From G965222505 sp965222505 (GTDB lineage: Bacteria; Bacteroidota; Rhodothermia; Rhodothermales; DATKEJ01), in contig OZ244956.1 of assembly GCA_965222505.1 (NCBI GenBank), positions 1,488,001-1,552,000 of the forward strand: a stretch of DNA of 64,000 nt, read 5' to 3'. The translations under genes were made by a program, and so were the position numbers. The notes below the pieces were generated by a model. It was not told where the DNA came from. It ran no database searches and worked only from the letters and a program-made list of their open reading frames with translations. Shown here in pieces: positions 53,547 through 62,647 of the stretch (positions are counted from its first letter, which is position 1; every line of letters begins with the position of its first letter).

Positions 53547-53902
53547 ATATAGTCAAGTATGAGAAACCGAAGGCTAGTCATGCCTTCATTGGGAACTGGC
53601 ACATCTACGAGATGGAGCTGTGGGATGAGGACTACTTCAATATGGAGGTGCAAGCCTACGTTGAAGTGAGGTCAGATAATCTGGGCAATTTCCAGTTTGG
53701 CCTCGTCAGTGGCTATCTCGATGGGTATATTGAAGACGAGCCGGAGACGGGTCGCTTTGTATTTACGTGGGAAGGGCAAGATGAGATGGATCCGATGACG
53801 GGTAGTGGGTGGATGAAGCTGGAAGGAAAGAACAAGGTAAAAGGGCTCATCAAGTTGCATTTAGGAGATCGCTCCGGTTTCAAGGCGCGGCGCACCCGCT
53901 AA
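53543..53902 (+). CDS. Conserved hypothetical partner of DUF6429, copy 2
   Basis: Translation matches the 119-residue protein at 40162-40521. Lack of any difference implies recent duplication or strong homogenisation. Confidence 0.65.
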   Translation: MNIVKYEKPKASHAFIGNWHIYEMELWDEDYFNMEVQAYVEVRSDNLGNFQFGLVSGYLDGYIEDEPETGRFVFTWEGQDEMDPMTGSGWMKLEGKNKVKGLIKLHLGDRSGFKARRTR

Positions 53903-53980
53903 CCCATTGTTGCCCTTTGGGCGCTTCTTTTCAAGGTCACCGGGACTGCTAAGGGCATATTCTCAAAGCGCGGCGATGGC

Positions 53981-54104
53981 GTATAACGGCCCAAGTTCAG
54001 CCGACCTGGGCTGAGGGAAAACCATCAAAGCCGAGCACAAAGTCACACGCCCCGGATAGGCTGGAACGATCAACGCCCTGGGTCGGCTGCAACGGTTGTT
54101 ATAA
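53981..54104 (-). repeat. attC 41 (second S74 adhesin cassette)
   Basis: R'' TTATAAC, R' GTTATAC; left arm TTCAGCCGACC. Confidence 0.92.
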
Positions 54105-54224
54105 CGCTCCCCGCGCGCTGCGCTAAACGGTAGCATTTCTAGGTCCTGGTTTGAACCCAACTTGAAACTACATAGCTGCATGTGTATACTTTTATGACAC
54201 TTCATCTTAATTCAGGGACCCGTC

Positions 54225-55778
54225 ATGAAATTGTTCCTTCCCTACCCGGCGCTGCTCATTCTACTCTGTGTGACCAGCCTGCAGGCTCAATCCTTCACCG
54301 GTGCTCCTGACTCCCTCTCCTACCAGGGGCTACTTACCGATAATGCCGGCATACCCGTGGCCGATGCCACATACACAGTAGCCTTCACACTCTACGATGC
54401 TCCTGCTCCAGGAACGGCGTTGTGGACGGAGACACAATCCGTGGCAACTTCAAAGGGCCTCTACAATGTGATGCTCGGAAGCGTGACGACGCTTGCCGAC
54501 GTAGCATTTGATAAACCACTCTGGTTGGGGGTCAAGGTGAATGCCGAGCCGGAGATGATGCCGCGTACAGTGCTTGCGAGCGCACCGTATGCATTAAGTC
54601 TTCGCAACTTGCGTATTGAGCCCGAGACGGCCGGAGATGGGCCAAACGTGGTAGGGGGATGGAGCGGCAACACGGTCTCGGCCAGTATTAGGGGCGCAAC
54701 AATTGCAGGTGGAGGGGATCCTGATCATCTTGGAGATGCAAGACCGAATCGGGTCACAGGACACTATAGCACTGTTGGCGGTGGCTCGGACAACACGGCT
54801 GGTGACTATTTCTCGACCGTCGGCGGGGGTTTTGGCAACACGGCTGATGGCTCAAGGTCTACCGTAGGAGGTGGAGAGGGCAACACAGCCAGCCTTACAT
54901 ACTCGACCGTTTGCGGAGGATGGAATAACAGGGCCGATGGTTCGTATTCGACTGTGCCGGGTGGACTCGAAAACGCTGCTCTGGGACACGCCAGCTTTGC
55001 CGCCGGTCACGATGCAAAAGCGATTCACAATGGCTCATTCGTTTGGAACGATCAAAGCATCACCACCGGCAATGACAGTCTCGTCTCGACGGGGCCGAAC
55101 CAGTTTCTCATCCGTGCTGCCGGCGGCGTCGGCATCGGCACAGCCTCACCGAGCGCACAATTAACGGTACATGGCAATGTAAAAATCGACAGTGCAGGAG
55201 CTGGCCTGATCTTCCCCGACGGCACCAAACAAATTTCTTCCGGCCTGTCCGGCCACACGGCTACAGAGACGGTAAACCTGAATGCCAACTACCTCTCCGG
55301 CGATGGTGATGCAGAGGGGATTTTCATCACATCTACAGGCAAAGTCGGCATTGGCAACAACACCCCCCTTCACCCCCTTGTTGTTGGCACCGATAACACC
55401 AATGGCAACAAGGCCTATGTTTCCGCTGGTGGGGTATGGACGAATGCCTCAAGCCGGTTGTTCAAGGAAGACTTCACGCCTGTCGATGTGAGAGCTTTGC
55501 TTGAACAAGTCGCAGCCTTGTCCATCATGCATTGGCGGTACAAAGACGAATCGGGTGTGCTTCACCTGGGCCCTGTTGCAGAGGAGTTTCATACAGCCTT
55601 TGGTTTAGGATCGGACGCGCAACACATTGGCACGGTCGATGCAGATGGTGTCGCGTTTGCTGCGATACAGGGATTATATCTAGAGAATCAGAAGAAAGAC
55701 CGCCAGATCAAGCACCTCGAAGACCGATTAAGCAAACTCGAACATGAGCTAGAACAACTTCTGGCACAAACCAAGTAA
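54225..55778 (+). CDS. Secreted YadA-head-like adhesin with S74-like C-terminus
   Basis: 517 residues. Signal peptide 1-22 (LLILLCVTSLQAQ). An N-terminal domain shared with the adhesin at 1641 (SYQGLL, TLYDA, WTETQ, LGSVTTLADV, PYAL). Then five or six repeats of the form YSTVGGG-NTA-G, typical of trimeric adhesin heads, and FAAGHDAKA. The C-terminus (SSRLFKEDFTPVDVRALLEQVAALSIMHWRYK, cited by region 410-445) is the endosialidase-chaperone type, ending in a coiled coil. It is probably a surface fibre. It is on the plus strand, ending 124 bases before attC 42. Confidence 0.78.
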   Translation: MKLFLPYPALLILLCVTSLQAQSFTGAPDSLSYQGLLTDNAGIPVADATYTVAFTLYDAPAPGTALWTETQSVATSKGLYNVMLGSVTTLADVAFDKPLWLGVKVNAEPEMMPRTVLASAPYALSLRNLRIEPETAGDGPNVVGGWSGNTVSASIRGATIAGGGDPDHLGDARPNRVTGHYSTVGGGSDNTAGDYFSTVGGGFGNTADGSRSTVGGGEGNTASLTYSTVCGGWNNRADGSYSTVPGGLENAALGHASFAAGHDAKAIHNGSFVWNDQSITTGNDSLVSTGPNQFLIRAAGGVGIGTASPSAQLTVHGNVKIDSAGAGLIFPDGTKQISSGLSGHTATETVNLNANYLSGDGDAEGIFITSTGKVGIGNNTPLHPLVVGTDNTNGNKAYVSAGGVWTNASSRLFKEDFTPVDVRALLEQVAALSIMHWRYKDESGVLHLGPVAEEFHTAFGLGSDAQHIGTVDADGVAFAAIQGLYLENQKKDRQIKHLEDRLSKLEHELEQLLAQTK

Positions 55779-55901
55779 GGCGATGCTCCACTGTTCCAGA
55801 TATAACACCCCCTAATGAGGATGAATGGCGTGGGTTGGGGAGCTGGTTCCACTTATACACTCAGCTAGTTTACAATGCAGGCAATCTGCTCCTAGTGAGC
55901 G

Positions 55902-56025
55902 TTATAACGGACTAAGTTCAAGTGCGCAGGGCAACGAGCAGAAGATAACCAAAGACTGAAAAACATGCCCACCTACCAAAGCCAAAACCCCTAACGCCCT
56001 GAGTCGCTTGTAACGGTTGTTAGGC
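55902..56025 (-). repeat. attC 42 (A11 cassette)
   Basis: R'' GCCTAAC, R' GTTATAA; left arm TTCAAGTGCGC. Confidence 0.92.
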
Positions 56026-56308
56026 GGCACCGACGGCGACGAACCCACTTACCTTGAAACACGACACCCGAGCACCCCGAAAACGCTGACTGACGCACAC
56101 ACATGCCAGCACCACACCCACCCGAATCGACGACGACGCGAGGAAGTGGCGCACACCCTTCATCTCATCAGTGCGCCGGCACACGCCCACCAAGCACCAG
56201 CACCGGAGAGGATCGCCCTGACTGAGAAGGCTTCTTCATCGAGGCCGACCCCATGAGGTGCCGAGGCAAAGCGTAGCATTGGGGGAGCAGTCTGCGCAGG
56301 TGGTGTCC
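56026..56308 (-). repeat. Family-A body, A11
   Basis: Left CGACACCCGAG, middle V1 with ACACCCACCCG, right GAGAAGGCTTC. Confidence 0.85.
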
Positions 56309-56431
56309 GCATAACGGCCCAAGTTCAGGTGCACAGGGCAGGCAGCAGAAGGTAAACAACGGCTGCAAAACACACCCAGCCGACCAAGCCGAAACCCTAA
56401 CGCCCTGTGTCGCCTGGTACGGTTGTTATAA
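56309..56431 (-). repeat. attC 43 (PIN cassette 2)
   Basis: R'' TTATAAC, R' GTTATGC; left arm TTCAGGTGCAC. Confidence 0.92.
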
Positions 56432-56504
56432 CGCTCCTTGAGCACCAACACCAAAACGTGCGATCAATAATACCTGCCCACCAAGCAATACCGCTCCCCA
56501 GTGG

Positions 56505-56933
56505 TTAACCCTCTTCACTCACCAAATCCAGAAACGAGGCCGCTGACAAGATTGCAATCCCACGATAGGGATGCATTGGCAGAAGGTGCCTCTTGTCTCC
56601 ACTTACGATGTAATCTGCCCCACCGTTGACCGCCAACTCCAAAATCTTGTTGTCATCCGGGTCTGGACAGTCCGTAATCGTCTCAACTATATCAACAAAA
56701 ACCGACTGGGCTTCGATAAACTCCAAGTATTCCTCTCGCTCGTCCATTGAAACATACTTGGCAAACTTAGGTCGAGCCAGCCGGGTCCTGAGTTCTTCAT
56801 AGGTCGCACGTGATGCTAAAAGATAGCCTTGCTGAATCACTGCCTGTAGAGCATGATAAGGCTTACCCTTTGTAGAGAGAACCGCGCTGATGAGGATATT
56901 GGTATCGAGAACACAGCGAAATCTATTCGGCAT
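56505..56933 (-). CDS. PIN-domain toxin (VapC-like)
   Basis: 142 residues. RCVLDTNILISAVLSTKGKP is the standard start of the 'putative toxin component, PIN family' group. TDCPDPDDNKILELAVNGGADYIVSGDKRHLL carries the remaining acidic residues (DPDDN and SGD). It overlaps the antitoxin by 11 bases. The expected activity is ribonuclease. Confidence 0.88.
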   Translation of the reverse strand: MPNRFRCVLDTNILISAVLSTKGKPYHALQAVIQQGYLLASRATYEELRTRLARPKFAKYVSMDEREEYLEFIEAQSVFVDIVETITDCPDPDDNKILELAVNGGADYIVSGDKRHLLPMHPYRGIAILSAASFLDLVSEEG

Positions 56934-57174
56934 CGTCGCTGAAGAGTTCGTCTAGTTTCTCTGGTGTCAAGCCTCGTTTGGCAGCATTTGTGCTGATTTT
57001 GGTTGCGATCCGCTCCAACTCATGCCCAGCGTCCTCTCGGGAGAGCAGTGCGAAGTGTAAGACGCGCAGCACTCGGTCTTTTTCTTCCTGAGGCGCATTT
57101 TCATAGGCACGAGCTGTCGCTTCCGGCACCAGAATTGGGGCTTTGCGCTCGGGGCTGTTCAGAACGGTACTCAT
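56923..57174 (-). CDS. Antitoxin partner of the PIN toxin
   Basis: 83 residues, first in the pair. It is predicted helical (ATARAYENAPQEEKDRVLRVLHFALL) with an acidic end (EKLDELFSDDAE). I do not recognise a named DNA-binding family. The assignment rests on the overlap with a clear PIN toxin. Confidence 0.65.
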   Translation of the reverse strand: MSTVLNSPERKAPILVPEATARAYENAPQEEKDRVLRVLHFALLSREDAGHELERIATKISTNAAKRGLTPEKLDELFSDDAE

Positions 57175-57318
57175 GCATTTCTTGGTATTGGAAATGAGGC
57201 CTAGAGACGAATATACAGTCGGTAGCTAGAAAAGTTTAGCGCGGTATGTTTGACAATCCAGGGGACAGGACAACCTTTGTGTGTTCCCCTACTTTAAAGA
57301 AGGCGGCATTAGTGAGCG

Positions 57319-57443
57319 TTATAACGGCCCAAGTTCAAGTGCGCAGGGCAGATGCCGTAAGATAAAGGGCGGCTGGAAATCACACCCATCAAACCAAGCC
57401 GAAAAACCCTAACGCCCTGAGTCGCTTGTAACGGTTGTTAGGC
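57319..57443 (-). repeat. attC 44 (A12 cassette)
   Basis: R'' GCCTAAC, R' GTTATAA; left arm TTCAAGTGCGC. Confidence 0.92.
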
Positions 57444-57727
57444 GGCACCGACGGCGACGAACCCACTTACCTTGAAACACGACACTCCAGCACCCCGAAG
57501 ACGCTGACTGACGCGCCCACATGCCAGCACCGGCCTGGCTCAAAAGGGCAATACCGCACCGTTGGTGACGCACACCCTTCATCTCTTCAGTGCGCCGGCA
57601 CACGCCCACCAAGCACCAGCACCGGAGAGGATCACCCTGACCGAGGCGACTTCTTCATCGAGGCCGACCCCATGAGGTGCCGAGGCAAAACGTAGCACTG
57701 GGGGAGCAGTCTGCGCAGGTGGTGTCC
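57444..57727 (-). repeat. Family-A body, A12
   Basis: Left CGACACTCCAG, middle V2, right GAGGCGACTTC, with AAAACGTAGCACTGG near the end. Confidence 0.85.
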
Positions 57728-57854
57728 GCATAACGGACAAAGTTCAAGTGCGCAGGGCTGACAGCCGTAAGATAAAGGGCGGCTGGAAATCACACCCATC
57801 AAACCAAGCCGAAAAACCCCTAACGCCCTGAGTCGCTTGTAACGGGTGTTAGGC
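57728..57854 (-). repeat. attC 45 (A13 cassette)
   Basis: R'' GCCTAAC, R' GTTATGC; left arm TTCAAGTGCGC. Confidence 0.92.
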
Positions 57855-58138
57855 GGCACCGACGGCGACGAACCCACTTACCTTGAAACACGACACTCCA
57901 GCACCCCGAAAACGCTGACTGACGCGCCCACATGCCAGCACCGGCCTGGCTCAAAAGGGCAGTACCGCACCGTTGGTGACGCACACCCTTCATCTCTTCA
58001 GTGCGCAGGCACACGCCCACCAAGCACCGACACCGGAGAGGATCGCCCTGACCGAGGCGACTTCTTCATCGAGGCCGACCCCATGAGGTGCCGAGGCAAA
58101 GCGTAGCATTGGGGGAGCAGTCTGCGCAGGTGGTGTCC
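57855..58138 (-). repeat. Family-A body, A13
   Basis: Left CGACACTCCAG, middle V2, right GAGGCGACTTC. Tandem with A12. Confidence 0.85.
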
Positions 58139-58264
58139 GCATAACGGACAAAGTTTAGCTGCGAAGGGCTGAGGGGAAACGATCTAAATCGTGCAGAAAG
58201 TCACACGCACGAAGTCGCAAGTGCAAACCCCAACGCCCTGAGTCGGCTGGAACGGTTGTTATGT
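58139..58264 (-). repeat. attC 46 (HNH/DUF4160/DUF2442 cassette)
   Basis: R'' ACATAAC, R' GTTATGC; left arm TTTAGCTGCGA. Confidence 0.92.
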
Positions 58265-58304
58265 GCCAAAAAGCGATGCCGCCAAAACGTGCACACTCAA
58301 CTCC

Positions 58305-58553
58305 TCATACCGGCAATGCAGCCGGCACACTCTCTACATACAACGTGTCGTAACTCAAACCCTGACCGTTGGGCCACTCCACAGAGCCGAACTCGATGTA
58401 GGCTTCGCGAAAATAGGCCACGTTGCGCAACTCCTTGAATATGCCGAAATCGAGGTAGGGCTTCACATCGAAATCGCGCACCTCACCGCCTTCGAAGATC
58501 AGACGGAGCACGTGGGCCTCCAGGGGTTGAATCTCGATTACATCTGGACTCAT
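58305..58553 (-). CDS. DUF2442 protein
   Basis: 82 residues from ATG 58553. LRLIFEGGEVRDFDVKPYLDFGIFKELRNVAYFREAYIEFGSVEWPNG, seen over residues 18-66, is the DUF2442 pattern (strand, D-l-.p.l, F..v.v..GtI.WPnG). DUF2442 commonly follows DUF4160 as a putative toxin-antitoxin partner. It starts 5 bases after the DUF4160 stop. Confidence 0.85.
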   Translation of the reverse strand: MSPDVIEIQPLEAHVLRLIFEGGEVRDFDVKPYLDFGIFKELRNVAYFREAYIEFGSVEWPNGQGLSYDTLYVESVPAALPV

Positions 58554-58558
58554 AGCGC

Positions 58559-58834
58559 TTACAAAGGGTCTATCCACTCTAGGGTCTCACCGCGCATGGC
58601 ACGTGACCAGTTCTGTTCTAACGCCGCTCGCCGACCTGCGATCCAAGCTTGAACTCGCTTGGTCTGCTTAGCCCCCATCCGGCCAGCGAGAAGTTCACCG
58701 GTCTCGATAGAGAATGATGCCTTGTATTCTCCATAGCGTACATGAATATGCGGCGCATGATGCTGGTGGACATCTCGAAAGTACATGTAGATAAAGATAC
58801 CATAGAATTCTGAAATACGCGGCATTATTGTCAC
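58559..58834 (-). CDS. DUF4160 protein
   Basis: 91 residues from the GTG that overlaps the HNH stop; ATG 58825 is an alternative. MPRISEFYGIFIYMYFRDVHQHHAPHIHVRYGEY spans the diagnostic DUF4160 motif (F..DH.PPHfH..yge). The remainder (ASFSIETGELLAGRM, VQAWI..RRAAL) also fits. It is paired with DUF2442 downstream and an HNH nuclease upstream. Confidence 0.87.
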   Translation of the reverse strand: MTIMPRISEFYGIFIYMYFRDVHQHHAPHIHVRYGEYKASFSIETGELLAGRMGAKQTKRVQAWIAGRRAALEQNWSRAMRGETLEWIDPL

Positions 58835-59136
58835 ATTTGTTGTTTCTGTACAAACCGCTCAAACCATTCTTGAGCTTCTGCCCTCTTTCTTGCAATTATT
58901 CGTCTACCGTCTTCTATCGAAGTACAGTATTCTTGGCCTTTGAGCTTATTGCATACCATGCATGCCACCGTAAGATTCGCATCTTCATCTGTACCGCCAT
59001 GTTTTTTAGGCACAATGTGATCGATACTCAGTCCACCTCGTAGCCATTGTTCAAAATTCGTCTGGCCAGACCACCCACAATATTGACAGGTGTAGCTGTA
59101 TTTTTCGAATATGTTTTGTTTGGGATGAGGTTTCAT
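58831..59136 (-). CDS. HNH endonuclease
   Basis: 101 residues. Zinc cysteines CQYC (about 17-20) and CMVC (about 54-57) flank LSIDHIVPKKHGGTDEDANL, the H-N-H core with a DH pair. The fold matches small HNH nucleases of the IscB/McrA type without other domains. The stop overlaps the DUF4160 start. It is first in a three-gene operon that fills the cassette. Confidence 0.85.
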   Translation of the reverse strand: MKPHPKQNIFEKYSYTCQYCGWSGQTNFEQWLRGGLSIDHIVPKKHGGTDEDANLTVACMVCNKLKGQEYCTSIEDGRRIIARKRAEAQEWFERFVQKQQM

Positions 59137-59155
59137 GGCTACAATTTATTTAGGC

Positions 59156-59279
59156 ACATAACGGACTAAGTTCAAGTGCACAGGGCAACCGGCACAAGAT
59201 AACCAAAGACTGAAAAACATGCCCACTCGACCATGCCCAAACCCCTAACGCCCTGAGTCGCTTGTAACGGGTGTTAGGC
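59156..59279 (-). repeat. attC 47 (A14 cassette)
   Basis: R'' GCCTAAC, R' GTTATGT; left arm TTCAAGTGCAC. Confidence 0.92.
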
Positions 59280-59563
59280 GGCACCGACGGCGACGAACCC
59301 ACTTACCTTGAAACACGACACCCGAGCACCCCGAAAACGCTGACAGACGCGCCCACATGCCAGCACCGGCCTGACTCAAAAGGGCAATACCGCACCGTTG
59401 GTGACGCACACCCTTCATCTCTTCAGTGCGCAGGCACACGCCCACCAAGCACCAGCACCGGAGAGGATCACCCTGACCGAGGCGACTTCTTCATCGAGGC
59501 CGACCCCATGAGGTGCCGAGGCAAAACGTAGCACTGGGGGAGCAGTCTGCGCAGGTGGTGTCC
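59280..59563 (-). repeat. Family-A body, A14
   Basis: Left CGACACCCGAG, middle V2, right GAGGCGACTTC. Confidence 0.85.
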
Positions 59564-59690
59564 GCATAACGGACAAAGTTCAAGTGCGCAGGGCTGACAG
59601 CCGTAAGATAAAGGGCGGCTGGAAATCACACCCATCAAACCAAGCCGAAAAACCCCTAACGCCCTGAGTCGCTTGTAACGGGTGTTAGGC
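59564..59690 (-). repeat. attC 48 (A15 cassette)
   Basis: R'' GCCTAAC, R' GTTATGC; left arm TTCAAGTGCGC. Confidence 0.92.
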
Positions 59691-59973
59691 GGCACCGACG
59701 GCGACGAACCCACTTACCTTGAAACACGACACTCCAGCACCCCGAAAACGCTGACAGACGCGCCCACATGCCAGCACCACACCCGCCCGAATCGACGACG
59801 ACGCGAGGAAGTGGCGCACACCCTTCATCTCATCAGTGCGCAGGCACACGCCCACCAAGCACCAGCACCGGAGAGGATCACCCTGACTGAGAAGGCTTCT
59901 TCATCGAGGCCGACCCCATGAGGTGCCGAGGCAAAGCGTAGCATTAGGGGAGCAGTCTGCGCAGGTGGTGTCC
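59691..59973 (-). repeat. Family-A body, A15
   Basis: Left CGACACTCCAG, middle V1, right GAGAAGGCTTC. Tandem with A14. Confidence 0.85.
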
Positions 59974-60098
59974 GCATAACGGCCCCAGTTCAGCCGACCC
60001 GGGCTGGGGGCACAACATACATCGCTGGGCACAAAGTCACTCGCCTGGGTGCGGCTGGAACGACCAACGCCCTGGGTCGGCTGTAACGGTTGTTATAC
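59974..60098 (-). repeat. attC 49 (cassette of gene 60357)
   Basis: R'' GTATAAC, R' GTTATGC; left arm TTCAGCCGACC. Confidence 0.92.
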
Positions 60099-60356
60099 AA
60101 CATAGTGACATAGCCGAACCAGGATAAGTTCAGATACAGACGTCACGGCCCCTTCCGAACTGCTTAGCCCGATTTTATCTTGTACAGCCCACCGATTGCA
60201 CAGCTACCAATTTCCCATTTTCTTGGTTAGATTGTCCGGGCACGCTATCGGCTTGAATAAGGTTTTAAGGCTGGTGATGTTTTTAGCCACCCCTTGCTAC
60301 TTAAGAATAACCGATTTGGCGGAACGTTGCGCTATGCCTTAAGATACTTCACAGAG

Positions 60357-60995
60357 ATGGAATTGAAGCTATCCAATGGAAGAACTCTCCATAGACCAGG
60401 CCCATCGCATATCGAGATGGCGCTGAAGACAGCCGGAAGCGGAAATGGCTTTGTTGTACTTAGCCGCGATGCCTTGAATTATATCCAGGCCGCTGGAGAC
60501 ACCACCAATGGGTTCCATTTAGAATATCAAAGTGGTTCGCTCGAAAAGCATTATCGTAGTACAAAGAGCGATATTCCATTAGAAACCGTTGTCGAAATAT
60601 TCGAGGCGTATGCGGCAAAGGATCAACTGTGGTGGCACCTGACGACATGGAAAAAGCACCAGTTGATGGCGAGAGTTGGACGCTGTGCCGAAAAAATGGC
60701 AGTAACAGGCTGGCTATTGATGCTCATTTATTCGGTTTGCCTTTGGCTCTTTGAAGGCGAAACAGAAAAGATAACACAGAAATTAAACATGACCGGCCTC
60801 GAAGTGCTTGTCTACGTCTGGACCGTTGGTTACCTGCTCAACTACCCCTCTGCACGCAAGATAATTAAGAAAGACCTTGAACCTAGAGATTGGATATGGG
60901 CAGGGGCAAGAACAACGGTCATCGCAGCGCCTGTGCTGTCGCTTGTAAGTATTTTCATGTTAGCTCGCCACATCTGGGCAATAATTACGGCATAA
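60357..60995 (+). CDS. Hypothetical protein with soluble N-half and two or three membrane segments
   Basis: 212 residues from ATG 60357; the open frame extends upstream to 60294, but MELKLSNGRTLHRPGPSHIEMAL looks like a true N-terminus. Residues 1-100 are soluble (GFVVLSRDALNYIQA, FHLEYQSGSLEKHYRS). Membrane segments lie near VTGWLLMLIYSVCLWLF, VLVYVWTVGYLLNY and VIAAPVLSLVSIFMLA. The N-half resembles small immunity-type domains, but I cannot name it. Confidence 0.55.
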   Translation: MELKLSNGRTLHRPGPSHIEMALKTAGSGNGFVVLSRDALNYIQAAGDTTNGFHLEYQSGSLEKHYRSTKSDIPLETVVEIFEAYAAKDQLWWHLTTWKKHQLMARVGRCAEKMAVTGWLLMLIYSVCLWLFEGETEKITQKLNMTGLEVLVYVWTVGYLLNYPSARKIIKKDLEPRDWIWAGARTTVIAAPVLSLVSIFMLARHIWAIITA

Positions 60996-61139
60996 AAATG
61001 ACACCAATGCGGGGGCAAAGCAGGTCGACTTTCCATAAAACAAGCGCCGCATATATTTTTACTGGTCATATTGAGGCCGTTCCCACCACAGGCACTGCCA
61101 GGACTACTGCGAGCATATTCCCAGAGCGCATTCAATGTT

Positions 61140-61262
61140 GTATAACGGCCCCAGTTCAGGCGCGCAGGGCAAACAGCAGAAGATAACCAATGGCTGCAAA
61201 ACACACCCACTCAACCGAGCCGAAACCCTAACGCCCTACGTCGCTTGCAACGGTTGTTATGC
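61140..61262 (-). repeat. attC 50 (B8 cassette)
   Basis: R'' GCATAAC, R' GTTATAC; left arm TTCAGGCGCGC. Confidence 0.92.
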
Positions 61263-61519
61263 GGCTAAAGACGGACGCGAAGCAAATCCTACCAAATAAC
61301 CGCATCCAAATACATCCGGCTCATCGACAATGCCCACGTGCCGGATGTCGAGATCACGAGACAGACGGCCCCAGGGACAACCAGCCCACCACCGACCGGC
61401 ACCCGTTTGACGTTTACGCTGGGCCGGCGAGCAAAACAAGACGGCCCACCCAACCGAAGGCGAAACACGTGGTTGAGATAAGCGAAACGACGAGGTTGGC
61501 TGCTAGCGACCGGCGTGCC
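61263..61519 (-). repeat. Family-B body, B8 (most diverged)
   Basis: Ends GGCTAAAG and GTGCCGC. It shares the GGGCCG..CGGCCC stem and the SLAA minus-strand frame end with B2 but differs at many other positions. Confidence 0.8.
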
Positions 61520-61643
61520 GCATAACGGCCCAAGTTCAGCCGACCCGGGCTGAGGGGAAACTACAAAAAGCGGGCACAAAGTCACTCGCCCGGAATAGGC
61601 TGGAACACCTAACGCCCTGGTTCGCCTGAAACGGTTGTTATAA
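61520..61643 (-). repeat. attC 51 (cassette of gene 61916)
   Basis: R'' TTATAAC, R' GTTATGC; left arm TTCAGCCGACC paired with a right arm of the other type (GGTTCGCCTGAA), so arm complementarity is reduced. Confidence 0.9.
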
Positions 61644-61915
61644 GGCACTAGCATCACATGCATCTAATTTAGACGAACAGCACACCCACTTTTACTCACT
61701 ACCAAATTCGACGATTACAATAATACTCAGAGAGATACCGCCCAGTTGGATTCTGAAGCCGGTCGGGCCGATGTCGATCATAGGCGATAGGGGTCTTTCC
61801 TGCTTCTACCGGCCTCAATCACCGTCCGACCCGGTCTTCTGGAATGGCCGAAACTTGCCAAAGCAAGACTCATTTTATGATCTTTAATACTTCTGATGAC
61901 TGTTGGTTTGTATGT

Positions 61916-62494
61916 TTATTTTTGAACAAACCAGCTCGCACCTAACTGTACTCTTGAAGGTTCTAATGACATGACATGCACATTCCCCTGAGTATCAATC
62001 GCATGAAAGGACTCAAACTGTTTAGGATCGAATGTTAGCTGTTCTTGGGGAGTAAGCCCTGCAGCAGCAGCTTGGGTGCTGATTGCGTAGACCTCGTCAT
62101 CCAATATTCCAACTCGGGCCGCATCGAATGTCCATGATACTCCATTCTTATCGTTCTGGTTTAATCTTATCCTAACAGGAGCTCCATTCTCCACCAGCTT
62201 GACTAAATCGCTTTTATTTCCATAAATCGGATCACCATCTCTACCATGCGAATAGACGAGCGTCCACGCTAGAGGGCGATTCTGACGATATCCCTCTACC
62301 TGACCCTCAATTTCAGTTATATCGGTCTGTATTTCGCCAAGAGCTGTTCTAGAACTATCAATCGTGTCTACGGTCGTTTTGACAGCTGTAGTTCTCGCTA
62401 CACCACCCGCAGTTATCCATGCTACAATGATGGAAGAAACAGCTACAATTATAGCATTGATAATCAATACCTTGTTATTTTGACTTAAAGACAT
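61916..62494 (-). CDS. Hypothetical membrane-anchored protein
   Basis: 192 residues. One N-terminal membrane anchor (VLIINAIIVAVSSIIVAWITAG), then a coiled-coil-like stretch (TVDTIDSSRTALGEIQTDITEIEGQV), then a soluble beta-rich domain. No family is recognised. It is AT-rich, in canonical orientation, with about 270 featureless bases between its stop and attC 51. Confidence 0.55.
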   Translation of the reverse strand: MSLSQNNKVLIINAIIVAVSSIIVAWITAGGVARTTAVKTTVDTIDSSRTALGEIQTDITEIEGQVEGYRQNRPLAWTLVYSHGRDGDPIYGNKSDLVKLVENGAPVRIRLNQNDKNGVSWTFDAARVGILDDEVYAISTQAAAAGLTPQEQLTFDPKQFESFHAIDTQGNVHVMSLEPSRVQLGASWFVQK

Positions 62495-62647
62495 CGGACG
62501 AACCTCAGTATGTTAGTTACTTGATGACCCAGAATTGACTCATTATTGTGACTGCATTAAATATTACAAAATATTCCAAAACAAACAAATATGAGACTCC
62601 TCGTGAGAAGCATGCAAATAGAGAGACAAGTTGACCGTTCGTGTGCC

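Noticed and set aside
10863..59973. Plus-strand 79-88 residue ORFs repeated in every family-A and family-B cassette
   Set aside because: They start at GTG/TTG in the attC, lose frame between copies with different middle blocks, and are low-complexity in composition. Open frames on several strands simply reflect few stop codons.
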